64,000 bases of DNA, taken from NCBI GenBank assembly GCA_002344525.1, contig DDTJ01000042.1:46846-110845 (forward strand), written 5' to 3'. The DNA is from Akkermansiaceae bacterium UBA2367 (lineage in GTDB: Bacteria; Verrucomicrobiota; Verrucomicrobiia; Verrucomicrobiales; DEV007). Below the pieces are notes generated by a model. It did not search any database. It was given only the letters and a program-made list of their open reading frames with translations, and was not told the DNA's origin. The position numbers were made by a program, and so were the translations under genes. Below, piece after piece: positions 1 to 10,848 of this stretch (the stretch's first letter is position 1; each line of letters begins with the position of its first letter).

Positions 1-3
1 TAG

Positions 4-32
4 AGCGCCGCCGGGGCGGGCAAGCGCTTTTT
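4..32 (+). terminator. possible terminator of an upstream gene
   Basis: A short stem (AGCGC pairing with GCGCT) closes a GC-rich loop and is followed by a run of five T. It sits at the window edge, so the gene it would end cannot be seen. The stem is short and the call is weak. Confidence 0.25.
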
Positions 33-69
33 GCGTGGCGGATCGAAGATATGGGGTTCGTAAAAACTC

Positions 70-169
70 CCCCATCCGCGAAAATCCGCGCTTCATCCGT
101 GTAAATCTGCGTTCCCCAATTCTTTTGACGCAGATGGCCGCAAATGCCCGCAAATTTCCGCAGATGGGG
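70..169. repeat. 100-bp imperfect palindrome built on a 10-bp period
   Basis: Two arms of about 44 bp pair imperfectly. Each arm is a string of related 10-mers of the type CGCAGATGGC / CGCAAATGCC. A nearly identical copy lies in opposite orientation at 19030-19128; by eye they differ by three substitutions and two small indels. It lies just upstream of the cytidylate kinase gene. Confidence 0.8.
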
Positions 170-254
170 CGACCGCCCCAAATCCGAGAAAGGTGATGCG
201 GAAGGGGATAAAATCCGTTGCGGGCAGGGAGGGTGCGGTTCACGATGGGAGGGT

Positions 255-917
255 ATGGATGGACGCGACACCCTCATCATCGCGATCGACGGCCCGGCGG
301 CCTCGGGCAAAAGTACCGTGGCGAAGCGGGTCGCGGCGGCTTTGGGGATCGTCTTCGTGAACTCGGGGGCGATGTACCGGGCTTTCACCTGGTGGGTGTT
401 GCGGAACGGGGCCGATCCCGCCGATACCCCGGCGGTGCTCGACCTGCTCGCCCGCACCGATTTCGTCTGCGGCGAGGAAGGCGGCGTCGGCACCGTCGCC
501 GTCGGCGGCATCCCCATGACCCGTGCCGAACTCGCCGCGCCCGAGGTCAACGCGGGTGTCTCGGCCATCGCCGCGATCCTCGAGGTGCGCGAGCGCCTCG
601 TCGCCGAGCAGCGCCGCTACGCCTCCGAGCGCGGGGTCGTGATGGAGGGGCGCGACATTGGCTCGGTCGTCTTTCCCGGCACCCCCCACAAGTTCTACAT
701 CGACGCCTCGCCCGAGGTGCGCGAGGCGCGGCGGCGTGCCGAGGGCATCGCCGACTCCATCGCCAGCCGCGACAAGATCGACTCCAGCCGCAAGGCGTCG
801 CCGCTGGTCGTTCCCGAGGACGCCCTCGTCGTGGACAGCTCCGAACTCGGGATCGACGAAGTCGTGGCGACGGTGTTGGAGGCGATCCAAGCGAAGGGGA
901 CGCCCCGGCCAGGTTGA
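255..917 (+). CDS. cmk: cytidylate kinase
   Basis: Cytoplasmic kinase that transfers phosphate from ATP to CMP/dCMP in pyrimidine nucleotide recycling. The 220-residue length fits the bacterial family. The P-loop GPAASGKS starts about residue 13, the segment MEGRDIGSVVFP is the conserved substrate-side motif, and the RDKIDSSRKASPL stretch matches the lid region. The open frame extends upstream to 144, but that part is low-complexity and overlaps the 100-bp repeat, so the ATG at 255 was chosen. A GGGAGG sits only a base or so before this ATG, unusually close for a Shine-Dalgarno. The gene stands alone, with a separate promoter before the next gene. Confidence 0.93.
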   Translation: MDGRDTLIIAIDGPAASGKSTVAKRVAAALGIVFVNSGAMYRAFTWWVLRNGADPADTPAVLDLLARTDFVCGEEGGVGTVAVGGIPMTRAELAAPEVNAGVSAIAAILEVRERLVAEQRRYASERGVVMEGRDIGSVVFPGTPHKFYIDASPEVREARRRAEGIADSIASRDKIDSSRKASPLVVPEDALVVDSSELGIDEVVATVLEAIQAKGTPRPG

Positions 918-945
918 TGGGGCGAAGCGCTCTGCCGCTTCCGCG

Positions 946-973
946 TTGACACCCCGTCGGCATCGCTTACAGT
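946..973 (+). promoter_or_regulatory. sigma70-like promoter for ppdK
   Basis: TTGACA at 946-951 and TACAGT at 968-973 are separated by 16 bp. Transcription would begin near 980, giving a leader of about 140 nt before the ppdK ATG. The match is by eye only. Confidence 0.45.
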
Positions 974-1120
974 TGCGCGCCTCAGTGTCGAGGCTGTTCC
1001 CTCCCGTCGCCCCCGCACGGTCGCAGCCCGTCTCCCTCCCGCCGGGGGCCGCTTTTGCCTTCCTGCCTTCACTTCCCGCGCTTTTTCTCAAGACAACCCA
1101 CCTCGATCCAAACGAAAACC

Positions 1121-3931
<2,811 letters not shown>

Positions 3932-3955
3932 GGCTCGCCTGACAAATGCATTCCG

Positions 3956-3990
3956 AAAGGGCGGTTCCACGAGGGGCCGCCCTTTTTGTT
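3956..3990 (+). terminator. rho-independent terminator after ppdK
   Basis: AAAGGGCGG pairs with CCGCCCTTT across a 12-nt loop and runs into TTTTTGTTT. It begins 25 bp after the ppdK stop. Confidence 0.85.
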
Positions 3991-4032
3991 TATGCGGCAC
4001 CCAAATCGTTCTATGGACGAGGTTCCATGCCA

Positions 4033-4114
4033 CAAGGAGGGCCGACATTCCTGTCGGCCATCAAGCCCAGCGACGGCAGGACCAGTCGGCCGACAGGAAT
4101 GTCGGCCCTCCTTG
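4033..4114. repeat. perfect 27-bp inverted repeat between convergent genes
   Basis: Positions 4033-4059 and 4088-4114 are exact reverse complements separated by 28 nt. Each arm also folds on itself (GGCCGACA-TTCC-TGTCGGCC), so the element can form one long stem or two hairpins. It lies between the 3' ends of ppdK and the lysine aminomutase gene and could stop transcription from both sides. Confidence 0.85.
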
Positions 4115-4162
4115 GGCTTGCTGTTGGAATTTCATACCAAACCGTTGTTGGAATGGGTATGA

Positions 4163-5341
4163 CTACCGATCAAACACCACCGCTCCATGCGTGGACGGCT
4201 CGGGGTATTCGAAGGTGCGGCCTTCGAAATTCCGGATCAGGGTCCGTTCGGGCGTCCGTTGCAGCACGTAGTCGGGATTGACCGGCACTTTTCCGCCGCC
4301 GCCGGGCGCGTCGATGACATACTGCGGCACGGCGTAGCCGGTGGTATGACCGCGCAGGCCTTCGATCAATTCGATGCCTTTCTTCACCGGTACCTCCAGA
4401 TGCGAGGAGCCCTGGATGAGGTCGAGTTGGTAGAGATAGTAGGGCCGCACCCGGCACATCAGCAGCTTTTGAACCAGCGCCTTCATCGTCGCGAGGTCGT
4501 CGTTCACCCCCTTGAGCAGCACGCTCTGGTTGCCGAGCGGGATGCCGGCGTCGGCGAGGCGTTCGAGGGCCTCCTTCGACTCGACCGTGAGTTCGCGCGG
4601 GTGGTTCACATGCACGCTCATGAAGAGCGGATGGAATTTGCGCAGCATCGCGCAGAGCTGCGGGGTGATGCGCTGGGGAAGGAAGACGGGGACGCGCGAG
4701 CCGATGCGGAGGAACTCGATGTGGGGGATGCGACGGAGGCGTTCGAGGATTTTCTCCAATTTTCCGTCGGAGAAGAGCAGGGGATCGCCACCGGAGAGAA
4801 GCACGTCGCGGACTTCGTCGTGCTGCTCCAGATAGCGGAAGGCCGCCTCGAAATCCGTCTCCAGTTCCTGCTCGCCCGCCCCGCTGACGACGCGGCTGCG
4901 AGTGCAGTAGCGGCAGTAGGAGGCACAACGGTCCGTCACGAGGAAGAGGACGCGGTCGGGATAGCGATGGACGAGGCCGGGCACGGGCATGTGCGAATCC
5001 TCGCCGCAGGGGTCGGCCATTTCGTAGGGGGAGACGAGGGTCTCCTCGACGCGGGGCACGACCTGCCGCCGGATCGGGCAGTCGGGGTTCTCGCGGTCGA
5101 TGAGGTTGAAGAAATGGGGCGTGATCGCCATCGCCAGCTTCGTCCCGGAGAGGATGACCCCGTTGCGCTCCTCGGGAGTGAGGACGAGATGCTCCTCGAG
5201 CTGGCGCAGCGAGGTGACGCGGTTCTTCAACTGCCAGATGTGGCTGTTCCAGTCCTCGGCGGAGACGCCCGCATCCGCCCAGTAGCCCGGAGCGTGGGAG
5301 CGGAAGGTTTTTTCCAAGTCGAGTTCGGGAGGGTGGTGCAT
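4163..5341 (-). CDS. kamA: L-lysine 2,3-aminomutase family radical SAM/PLP enzyme
   Basis: Radical SAM enzyme that moves the alpha-amino group of lysine to the beta position. The cluster motif CASYCRYC (Cys at about 140, 144 and 147) binds the 4Fe-4S cluster. The PLP lysine lies in PGGGGKVPVNP near the C-terminus, and the preceding Asp (VIDAPGGGGK) and YLYQLDL Asp match residues that contact substrate lysine in clostridial KamA. The 392-residue length fits KamA better than the shorter EpmB/YjeK, but an elongation-factor-P role cannot be excluded because no epmA or efp is in view. A sigma70-like promoter lies upstream, divergent from the next regulator gene. Confidence 0.88.
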   Translation of the reverse strand: MHHPPELDLEKTFRSHAPGYWADAGVSAEDWNSHIWQLKNRVTSLRQLEEHLVLTPEERNGVILSGTKLAMAITPHFFNLIDRENPDCPIRRQVVPRVEETLVSPYEMADPCGEDSHMPVPGLVHRYPDRVLFLVTDRCASYCRYCTRSRVVSGAGEQELETDFEAAFRYLEQHDEVRDVLLSGGDPLLFSDGKLEKILERLRRIPHIEFLRIGSRVPVFLPQRITPQLCAMLRKFHPLFMSVHVNHPRELTVESKEALERLADAGIPLGNQSVLLKGVNDDLATMKALVQKLLMCRVRPYYLYQLDLIQGSSHLEVPVKKGIELIEGLRGHTTGYAVPQYVIDAPGGGGKVPVNPDYVLQRTPERTLIRNFEGRTFEYPEPSTHGAVVFDR

Positions 5342-5421
5342 GGTCGGGGCGCGGGAGTCGCCGTGTCGGGGGAATCCATCCCTTGGGACGGCGGCGGACT
5401 CCGATCCTTACCGCTGGGGAG

Positions 5422-5449
5422 AGGATAAAATGAGGCTGGGCAATGTCAA
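5422..5449 (-). promoter_or_regulatory. sigma70-like promoter for kamA
   Basis: Read on the minus strand, TTGACA (5444-5449) and TATCCT (5422-5427) are 16 bp apart. The start codon at 5341 would follow a leader of about 75 nt. Confidence 0.45.
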
Positions 5450-5537
5450 TCCGGGCCTTTTTTCACCGATGGCGTGATAATTTTAGCGGCATCCTCCGCA
5501 AAGTGCTGTTACAAAACAGGTTCGGGTTTGGATCGCC

Positions 5538-5565
5538 TTGACCTGGCCCGCCTCCCCGCTATGCT
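5538..5565 (+). promoter_or_regulatory. sigma70-like promoter for the HTH regulator gene
   Basis: TTGACC (5538-5543) and TATGCT (5560-5565) are 16 bp apart, with the GTG start at 5593 about 20 nt after the expected transcription start. Confidence 0.45.
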
Positions 5566-5592
5566 CCCGCCCCCGATTTCATCCGACCTGCC

Positions 5593-6237
5593 GTGACTCC
5601 CTATCTCAAAATCCTGCGCCGCCTCAGCAAGCCCCACTGGTTCGACATCCTGGAGCTGGTCAAGTGCTCCGGCGGGATCTCCGTGGGCGACTTGGCCGAG
5701 GCGCTGGGGATGAGCTACATGGGCGTGAAGAAGCACTGTCTCGCGATGCAGAAGCTCGGCTGGCTCGACACTTGGCGGAGTCCCCAGGAGGTCGGGCGTC
5801 CGCAGAAGCTCTATCGGCTCACCGCGAAGGCGGCACCGCTCTTCCCCGGGATCGGGGACGGGGTCTGCCTCTCCCTGCTTGAGGTGGCGGGGCAGTTGGA
5901 GACGAACGCGGCGGAGAAGATCCTCCTCGCCTTCTTCCGGGGCAAGGCCGAGCGTCTCTCGGAGGTCGTGACGGGGGACTCCGTGCAGGAGCGGGGCGAG
6001 AAGCTGGCGGCGGCGCGCACGGCGGAGGGGCACTATTCGCGATGCCAGCTTGTCGAGGAGGAGGCGCTGCGCATCGAGGAATACCACAATCCCCTCCAAC
6101 CCCTTTTTGATCGCTATCCGACTCTCGAACGCATGGAGGCGCAGATGTTCGAGCGACTTCTCGGCGCCCGCGTCGCAAGGTCCGTCACCCAGGTTTCGGG
6201 CCTGGCGAGATACCGGTTTGACATCTCGCCTCGCTAG
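5593..6237 (+). CDS. winged-helix transcriptional regulator (ArsR/DeoR-like)
   Basis: A 214-residue protein whose first ~90 residues read as a winged helix-turn-helix: LLELVKCSGG-type helix, then VGDLAEALGMSYMGVKKH as the recognition helices and GRPQKLYRLTAKA as the wing. This order matches ArsR/MarR/SufR-like regulators. The C-terminal ~120 residues are rich in Glu and Arg and probably sense a ligand or dimerise; there is no Cys cluster like that of SufR. The GTG at 5593 is used because it begins immediately before the first helix. Its position next to a Nudix-type gene in the same direction (gap 16 bp) suggests a two-gene unit. Target unknown. Confidence 0.75.
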   Translation: MTPYLKILRRLSKPHWFDILELVKCSGGISVGDLAEALGMSYMGVKKHCLAMQKLGWLDTWRSPQEVGRPQKLYRLTAKAAPLFPGIGDGVCLSLLEVAGQLETNAAEKILLAFFRGKAERLSEVVTGDSVQERGEKLAAARTAEGHYSRCQLVEEEALRIEEYHNPLQPLFDRYPTLERMEAQMFERLLGARVARSVTQVSGLARYRFDISPR

Positions 6238-6253
6238 TGTCGATTGCCCGGCG

Positions 6254-6877
6254 ATGGGAAAATACGCTGACGAAAACGTGCTGGTGGTCTCGCGGGAGCT
6301 GTTCGACCGCCTCGGGGCCTTCGATGGGATCACTTTCGAGACGGAGCGCTACCTGCCGCATCTGCTCGATCCCGCGAACAACTATTTCCTCAGTCGCGAC
6401 CTCGCCGAGGACGACCCTTCCCACAAGCAGATCATCCCCTATGCTATCTTTCGCCACGGGGATCGCTACCTGCACTATGTCCGGGGAGGCGGGGGAGGGG
6501 AGAAGCGGCTCGCCGCGAAAGGATCCATCGGCATCGGCGGACACATCAACGACACCGACTACGCGGCCTCGTCCCTCGACAAGGACACCTACACCATCGG
6601 CGTCGAGCGCGAGATCGGCGAGGAACTGAACCTCTCCGGCTCGCATACCCAGGAGATTCTCGGGCTGATCAACGACGATTCGAACGAGGTGGGGCAGGTC
6701 CATCTCGGGGTGGTGCATCTCTTCACCCTCGACAGCGACGAGGTGAGCGCGGGCGAGGACAATATCGAGAATCTCGCCTTCCTCACCCTCGAGGAATTGT
6801 CGGAGCGGCGCGAGGCATTGGAAACCTGGTCCCGCATCTGCCTCGACGGACTGCTTCAGCTCCGCCGCGCGGAGTGA
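6254..6877 (+). CDS. Nudix-like phosphohydrolase family protein
   Basis: A 207-residue protein related to the Nudix fold. The helix end of the Nudix box is visible as EREIGEEL, but the G-x5-E half is stretched: GGHINDTDYAASSLDKDT separates the glycine loop from the helix. The N-terminal part (LLDPANNYFLSR, YAIFRHGDRYLHYVRG) forms the preceding beta strands. Such variants exist among predicted phosphoesterases, so catalytic activity is plausible but the substrate is unknown. The ATG at 6254 removes an upstream extension that overlaps the regulator gene in another frame. Its 3' end overlaps the converging membrane protein gene by 22 bp. Confidence 0.7.
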   Translation: MGKYADENVLVVSRELFDRLGAFDGITFETERYLPHLLDPANNYFLSRDLAEDDPSHKQIIPYAIFRHGDRYLHYVRGGGGGEKRLAAKGSIGIGGHINDTDYAASSLDKDTYTIGVEREIGEELNLSGSHTQEILGLINDDSNEVGQVHLGVVHLFTLDSDEVSAGEDNIENLAFLTLEELSERREALETWSRICLDGLLQLRRAE

Positions 6878-7434
6878 AGAAGTTTCGCCAGTCCGAAGCC
6901 GAGGCCCAACCCGTAGAACAGTCCCCAAGCGAAACGCGCCACCGTCGGAACGGTGGATTTTTCCAGCGGCAGTTCGACCGCGAGGACGCCCCGGTTTTGC
7001 AGGGCTTGGTAGGCGAGTCCGCCGATATAGTAGCCTAGCGTGTGCCAGAGGAAGACGATGGCGGTGGCGGTGAGGAGGTCGTGCGGGGAATCCGTGCCGC
7101 GCTTCAGAATCGCTGTCAGCCCCAGCAATCCGAAAAAGGAGCCGATCACTTCGCCGAAGGTATCGTGGAAGGTGAACCAGGATACCGACCAAACCAGCGC
7201 ATAGACCGCAAAGCCGAGGGCGAAGCGCAGGCATAGGCCGACGGCGGCTCGGCCGCCCCGCAGGCCCGACGCCGGGAGCAGGGCGAGCCCCCCGAGGCCG
7301 AGGAAGACGAGGGCGCAGAGCGCGTACATGCCCTTTTCCGTGGAATACCAACTTGCCCCCACGGCCCAGACCGAGAAGGAGAGCAGGGCGACCAAAGCGA
7401 AGAGCGCGGCGGATGAGAGGGTTCGAAGATTCAT
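6856..7434 (-). CDS. hypothetical integral membrane protein
   Basis: A 192-residue hydrophobic protein with about six predicted membrane segments, for example around residues 8-28, 38-56, 70-90, 95-115, 125-150 and 165-185. The conserved-looking centre WFTFHDTFGEVIGSFFGLLGL and the histidine in FLWHTLGYYIGG could be functional, but I do not recognise the family. The ATG at 7434 (MNLRTLSS) precedes the first hydrophobic segment; 16 further upstream codons are less likely. It converges on and overlaps the Nudix-like gene by 22 bp and diverges from the KPGR-repeat gene. Confidence 0.65.
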   Translation of the reverse strand: MNLRTLSSAALFALVALLSFSVWAVGASWYSTEKGMYALCALVFLGLGGLALLPASGLRGGRAAVGLCLRFALGFAVYALVWSVSWFTFHDTFGEVIGSFFGLLGLTAILKRGTDSPHDLLTATAIVFLWHTLGYYIGGLAYQALQNRGVLAVELPLEKSTVPTVARFAWGLFYGLGLGFGLAKLLHSARRS

Positions 7435-7487
7435 TCGATAGTCTCCAATGAATTGACGATTTAAACGTATCGATAGTACCAAAGCGC

Positions 7488-7516
7488 TTTACAAAAGCCA
7501 GAGGGAGTTTTAATTT
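7488..7516 (+). promoter_or_regulatory. possible promoter of the KPGR-repeat gene
   Basis: TTTACA (7488-7493) and TAATTT (7511-7516) are 17 bp apart in an unusually AT-rich 120-bp region between divergent genes. The leader would be about 33 nt. Confidence 0.4.
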
Positions 7517-7555
7517 CAACTCTGCTTTCGCGAAAAGCTCATCAAAAATAAACAC

Positions 7556-8023
7556 ATGGCCAGTAAATACGATCAAGGAACCAAGGACGAGGTGATCGCC
7601 TTCATCCAAACTTACAACGCTGAGAACGGACGCGGGGGGCAGTCCGCCGCAGTGAAAAAATGGAATCTCAATGCCGTCACGGTGAAGTCGTGGCTGGAGA
7701 AAGCCGGCGTGGGCACTCCCGGACGCGGGGGCAAGGCCAAGGCCGCCAAGGCCGCCAAGGCTGCCAAGACGGTGGCTGAAGGCGATGCGCCGCAAGCGTC
7801 GGCGAAGCCCGGTCGCAAACCCGGAAGGAAGCCCGGTCGCAAGCCGGGACGGAAGCCTGGCCGCAAACCCGGACGCAAGCCGGGGCGGAAACCCGCTGCC
7901 GCCGCGTCGGCCGCCGCTCCTGTCGGTGGCGACCTCGTCTCCATCCTCAACCGCCTCGTCGCGGTCCGTGCGCAAATCGCCGATCTCGAAAGCGAATACG
8001 CCGCCCTCAAGGCGAAGCTTTGA
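7556..8023 (+). CDS. basic DNA-binding protein with tandem KPGR (AT-hook-like) repeats
   Basis: A 155-residue protein in three parts. Residues 1-50 look like a helix-turn-helix (EVIAFIQTYNAENGRGG, then QSAAVKKWNLNAVTVKSWL). Residues ~55-110 are a basic tail: an Ala/Lys stretch followed by eight or so tandem copies of KPGR. The core PGRKPGRK resembles AT-hook or histone H1-like tails that lie in the DNA minor groove. The last ~30 residues (LVSILNRLVAVRAQIADLE) look like a short coiled coil for self-association. The repeats are encoded by degenerate 12-bp units mixing AAA/AAG, CCC/CCG and CGC/CGG codons, so the protein sequence seems selected, not a recent DNA slip. A strong terminator follows; likely a nucleoid protein. 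Confidence 0.8.
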   Translation: MASKYDQGTKDEVIAFIQTYNAENGRGGQSAAVKKWNLNAVTVKSWLEKAGVGTPGRGGKAKAAKAAKAAKTVAEGDAPQASAKPGRKPGRKPGRKPGRKPGRKPGRKPGRKPAAAASAAAPVGGDLVSILNRLVAVRAQIADLESEYAALKAKL

Positions 8024-8048
8024 TTTTCGGAACCCGGAACGATTCGAC

Positions 8049-8087
8049 AAGCCGCAACGGGTCCGCCTGTTGCGGCTTTTTGTTTTT
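8049..8087 (+). terminator. rho-independent terminator after the KPGR gene
   Basis: AAGCCGCAAC pairs with GTTGCGGCTT over a 10-nt loop and continues into TTTTTGTTTTT. It separates the KPGR gene from the carboxypeptidase gene 10 bp later. Confidence 0.9.
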
Positions 8088-8096
8088 GATATTCCT

Positions 8097-9023
8097 ATGG
8101 CGACGATTTTGCGGTTCCTGCTTTGTTCCTTGGTGTGGATGGCGATGCGATATTCCCCGGAAATCATGGCGGCGGATTCGCATCTCGTGGTCGATCACGC
8201 GAGCGGCCATGTTCTCGACGCGAAGGACGCGGACATCCCTCGCCAAGTCGCGAGCCTTACGAAAATCGCCTCCGCCGTGGTCCTGCTCGAATGGATCGAG
8301 GAAAGCGGCGTCGATCCCGCGACTTGGCTCGTCACCGTGCCGCAGGAGGCCCTGCGCGGCGGGGCCAATCCGCTGGTCCTCCGGGCGGGCGATGAAATCT
8401 CGCTGGAGACGGGTCTTTTCGCCGCGATGATGGCCTCGGACAACACCTCGACCCATGCCATGGCGGCGGCGGTGGGCCGGGCCATCGATCCGCGGGCCGA
8501 GGATGGCGTCGCCGTTTTCGTCTCGCGGATGAACGAACTCGCGCGACGGCTCGGGATGGCCTCGACGCGTTTCGTCAATCCCCACGGACTCGACGAAGGG
8601 AGCGATCTCGGCGTTTCCACCGCCGCCGATTTGGCGAGGCTCGCGATCCATTTCCACGACCGGGCCGATGCCGTGAAATACTGCGGTGAAAAGGAGCGGA
8701 ACGTCGTCGTGCTCCACGCGGGCAAGCGGATCGAGAAACGCCTCGTCAACACCAACGAACTCGTCGGCTCGCGCGGCATCGACGGCACCAAGACGGGCAC
8801 GACGCGCCGCTCCGGCCCCTGCCTCGTCGCCTCCGCGACTCGCGATCTGATGGTGGGCGATACCACGAGTCAACAGCGTCTCGTCGTCGTGGTCCTGAAC
8901 GCCGAAGACCGCTTCCGCGAGGCCGTCCTCCTCCTCGACCGGGCTTGGCCGGCCTGCGCGGAATGGCTCGCGGCGGGTGGCGAAGGCGACTCCAAACAGC
9001 GCTTGCGCGGCGGGGGGAATTGA
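8097..9023 (+). CDS. D-alanyl-D-alanine carboxypeptidase (S11 family)
   Basis: Periplasmic serine peptidase that trims the terminal D-Ala from peptidoglycan stem peptides. A signal peptide (RFLLCSLVWMAMRYS...IMAA) covers residues 1-25. The catalytic tetrad motif is SLTK (about residue 53), the second motif is SDN (about 114, in place of the usual SGN), and the third is KTG in DGTKTGTT (about 232). At 308 residues it contains only the peptidase domain, without the C-terminal beta domain and membrane helix of E. coli PBP5. The ATG at 8097 gives the signal peptide; the open frame reaches back into the previous gene's terminator and should be ignored. Confidence 0.88.
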   Translation: MATILRFLLCSLVWMAMRYSPEIMAADSHLVVDHASGHVLDAKDADIPRQVASLTKIASAVVLLEWIEESGVDPATWLVTVPQEALRGGANPLVLRAGDEISLETGLFAAMMASDNTSTHAMAAAVGRAIDPRAEDGVAVFVSRMNELARRLGMASTRFVNPHGLDEGSDLGVSTAADLARLAIHFHDRADAVKYCGEKERNVVVLHAGKRIEKRLVNTNELVGSRGIDGTKTGTTRRSGPCLVASATRDLMVGDTTSQQRLVVVVLNAEDRFREAVLLLDRAWPACAEWLAAGGEGDSKQRLRGGGN

Positions 9024-9038
9024 GGCTCGTTCCGCGCC

Positions 9039-10112
9039 ATGAGAATCGGATTGCTCAACGGAGGAGGGGATTGCCCCGGACTCAACGCTGTCACCCACGG
9101 AGTCGTGGGGACCGCCACCCGTCTCGGCTGGGAAGTTCTCGGCTTTCGCGACGGCTACGAGGGCCTCCTCGCGCCGGGCGACTACAAGATTTTGAAAGTG
9201 GAGAAAACCGAGGGCATCCTGAAGCTCGGCGGCACCATCCTCGGCACCTCCAACCGGGGCCATTTCGCCGGGAAGGTGGGCGAGGGCGGGGTGCGCCGCA
9301 TTCCCAAGGAGCTGATGGAGGCCGCCTTCCAGACCCTGCGTCGCCTCGACGTCTCGGCCCTGATCTGCGTCGGCGGCGACGGCAGCCTCACCACCGCGCT
9401 CCAGTTCCACGAGGAGGGATTCCCCGTCGTCGGCGTGCCGAAGACCATCGACAACGACCTCGACGCCACCGCGACCTCCTTTGGCTTCGACTCCGCCGTG
9501 CAGGTCGTGACCGAAGCGCTCGACCGGCTCCACACCACCGCCGAAAGCCACCGCCGCGTCATGGTCTTGGAGGTGATGGGCCGCCACGCCGGCTGGATCG
9601 CCCTCTACGGGGGCATCGCGGGCGGGGCGAGCAGCATCCTCATTCCCGAGATCCCTTTCGCTTACGAGAAAGTCGCCGAGGCCATCCTCGAACGCGAGCG
9701 GCTCGGCTTCCACAGCGCGCTGGTCGTCGTCGCCGAGGGCGCGGCGCCCGCGGGCGGTTCCCTCGTGGTCGAGGACGCGGGCGGCGGCGGCGAGGTGCGC
9801 CTCGGTGGCGTCGGCGATCTCGTCGCGAAGCGCCTCGCCGAACTGACCGGCAAGGAGACACGCTGCACCCGCCTCGGCCACCTCCAGCGCGGCGGCAGCC
9901 CGACCTGCCTCGACCGCGTCCTCGGAATGCGTTTCGGGGTCGAGGCGGTGAAATTGATAGAGGAAAAGCGATTCGGGCGTATGGTCAGCTACCAGCAGTA
10001 TCATGTCGGCTCGGTTCTCATCGAGGACGCCGTCCGCAAGCTGAAGCTGGTCGATCCCGAAGGCGAAATCGTCGAGGCGGCGAAATCGGTCGGGATCTGC
10101 TTTGGAGACTGA
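9039..10112 (+). CDS. pfkA: 6-phosphofructokinase, group III-like
   Basis: Phosphorylates fructose 6-phosphate in glycolysis. The N-terminal nucleotide loop LLNGGGDCPGLNA, the phosphoryl-transfer motif VGGDGSL (about residue 112), the substrate motif PKTIDNDL (about 134) and EVMGRHAGWIA are all present. Gly at the position equivalent to E. coli 104 with Lys at 124 is the combination found in ATP-using members of the mixed-substrate group III; PPi-dependent enzymes normally have Asp at 104. The 357-residue length also fits that group. It begins 15 bp after the carboxypeptidase gene. ATP dependence is inferred. Confidence 0.9.
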   Translation: MRIGLLNGGGDCPGLNAVTHGVVGTATRLGWEVLGFRDGYEGLLAPGDYKILKVEKTEGILKLGGTILGTSNRGHFAGKVGEGGVRRIPKELMEAAFQTLRRLDVSALICVGGDGSLTTALQFHEEGFPVVGVPKTIDNDLDATATSFGFDSAVQVVTEALDRLHTTAESHRRVMVLEVMGRHAGWIALYGGIAGGASSILIPEIPFAYEKVAEAILERERLGFHSALVVVAEGAAPAGGSLVVEDAGGGGEVRLGGVGDLVAKRLAELTGKETRCTRLGHLQRGGSPTCLDRVLGMRFGVEAVKLIEEKRFGRMVSYQQYHVGSVLIEDAVRKLKLVDPEGEIVEAAKSVGICFGD

Positions 10113-10115
10113 TTG

Positions 10116-10268
10116 GGGAGTTGAGAGTTGATGGTTGAGAGTTGAGAGTAAAAAATCAGCGGCTTGCGCCGGAAACTTCCGTTCCCCTGAAGGGTGAATC
10201 CCTTGCCCGACATCAACCAAATTACCAGTCTTCCGACTCTCAACTCTCAACCACCCACTCTCAACTCC
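10116..10268. repeat. inverted pair of 7-bp-period repeats (GTTGAGA family)
   Basis: A left arm (about 10116-10149) of GTTGAGA-type heptamers is mirrored by a right arm (about 10235-10268) of TCTCAAC heptamers. The 85-bp centre contains a piece resembling the start of the MITE interior at 32590. The right arm ends 4 bp before the Lrp start codon. Confidence 0.75.
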
Positions 10269-10271
10269 GGC

Positions 10272-10751
10272 ATGGATGCCCTATTGGAACTGCTGCAACA
10301 GGACGCGCGTCTCTCGACGGCGCAGCTAGCGGAACGTCTCGGTCGCCCCGAGACCGAGGTCGCGGCGCTGGTCGCCGATCTTGAGGAGAAGCGGGCCATC
10401 CTCGGCTATCACGCCGTCGTCGATCCCGAACGCGCCGGGCAACGCCATGTCTCCGCCCTCATCGAGGTGAAGCTCACCCCCGAGCGCGACGGCGGTTTCG
10501 ACCGTCTCGCCCAGCGCATCGCGCGTTTCGGCCAAGTGCGGGGCTGCTGGCTCATGAGCGGCGGCTACGACCTCGCCGTGCTCGTCGAGGGCGAGGATCT
10601 GCGCGAGGTCGCCCGCTTCGTCAGCGAGAGGCTCAGCACCCTCGACGGGGTGCTCTCCACCGCGACCCATTTCCAGCTCAAGGTCTACAAGCAGAGCGGC
10701 TTCGTCGCCGGCGAATCCCACGCCGACGAGCGCCTCGCCGTCTCGCCCTGA
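10272..10751 (+). CDS. Lrp/AsnC family transcriptional regulator
   Basis: A 159-residue regulator. Residues 1-55 form the AsnC helix-turn-helix (LLELLQQDARLSTAQLAERL, then EVAALVADLEEKRAILGYH). Residues ~70-145 form the RAM ligand-binding domain, with SALIEVKL, VRGCWLMSGGYDLAVLVEG and DGVLSTATHFQLK as strand and loop signatures. The ATG at 10272 follows a heptamer repeat; upstream residues in the open frame (NSQPPTLNS) are translated repeat DNA. An aminotransferase gene begins 97 bp downstream, and an Lrp regulator next to a class I aminotransferase suggests control by an amino acid. Confidence 0.88.
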   Translation: MDALLELLQQDARLSTAQLAERLGRPETEVAALVADLEEKRAILGYHAVVDPERAGQRHVSALIEVKLTPERDGGFDRLAQRIARFGQVRGCWLMSGGYDLAVLVEGEDLREVARFVSERLSTLDGVLSTATHFQLKVYKQSGFVAGESHADERLAVSP

Positions 10752-10848
10752 ACCGTCCCACCGGGCCGCTCCGGCCCCCTGCTTGAGAGAGTCGGGGCCG
10801 GGTCGGCCTCCGCCCCTTCCGTCCTCCCGACTTGATTCCTGTTTTCTC

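Noticed and set aside
7800..7900. Tandem 12-bp repeats as a possible CRISPR or minisatellite
   Set aside because: They encode the KPGR repeat in frame, have no spacers and use varied codons.
10752..10848. Leader with GGGGCC/GGCCCC pairing before the aminotransferase as a riboswitch or attenuator
   Set aside because: GC-rich pairing only; no conserved riboswitch core or leader peptide with regulatory codons.
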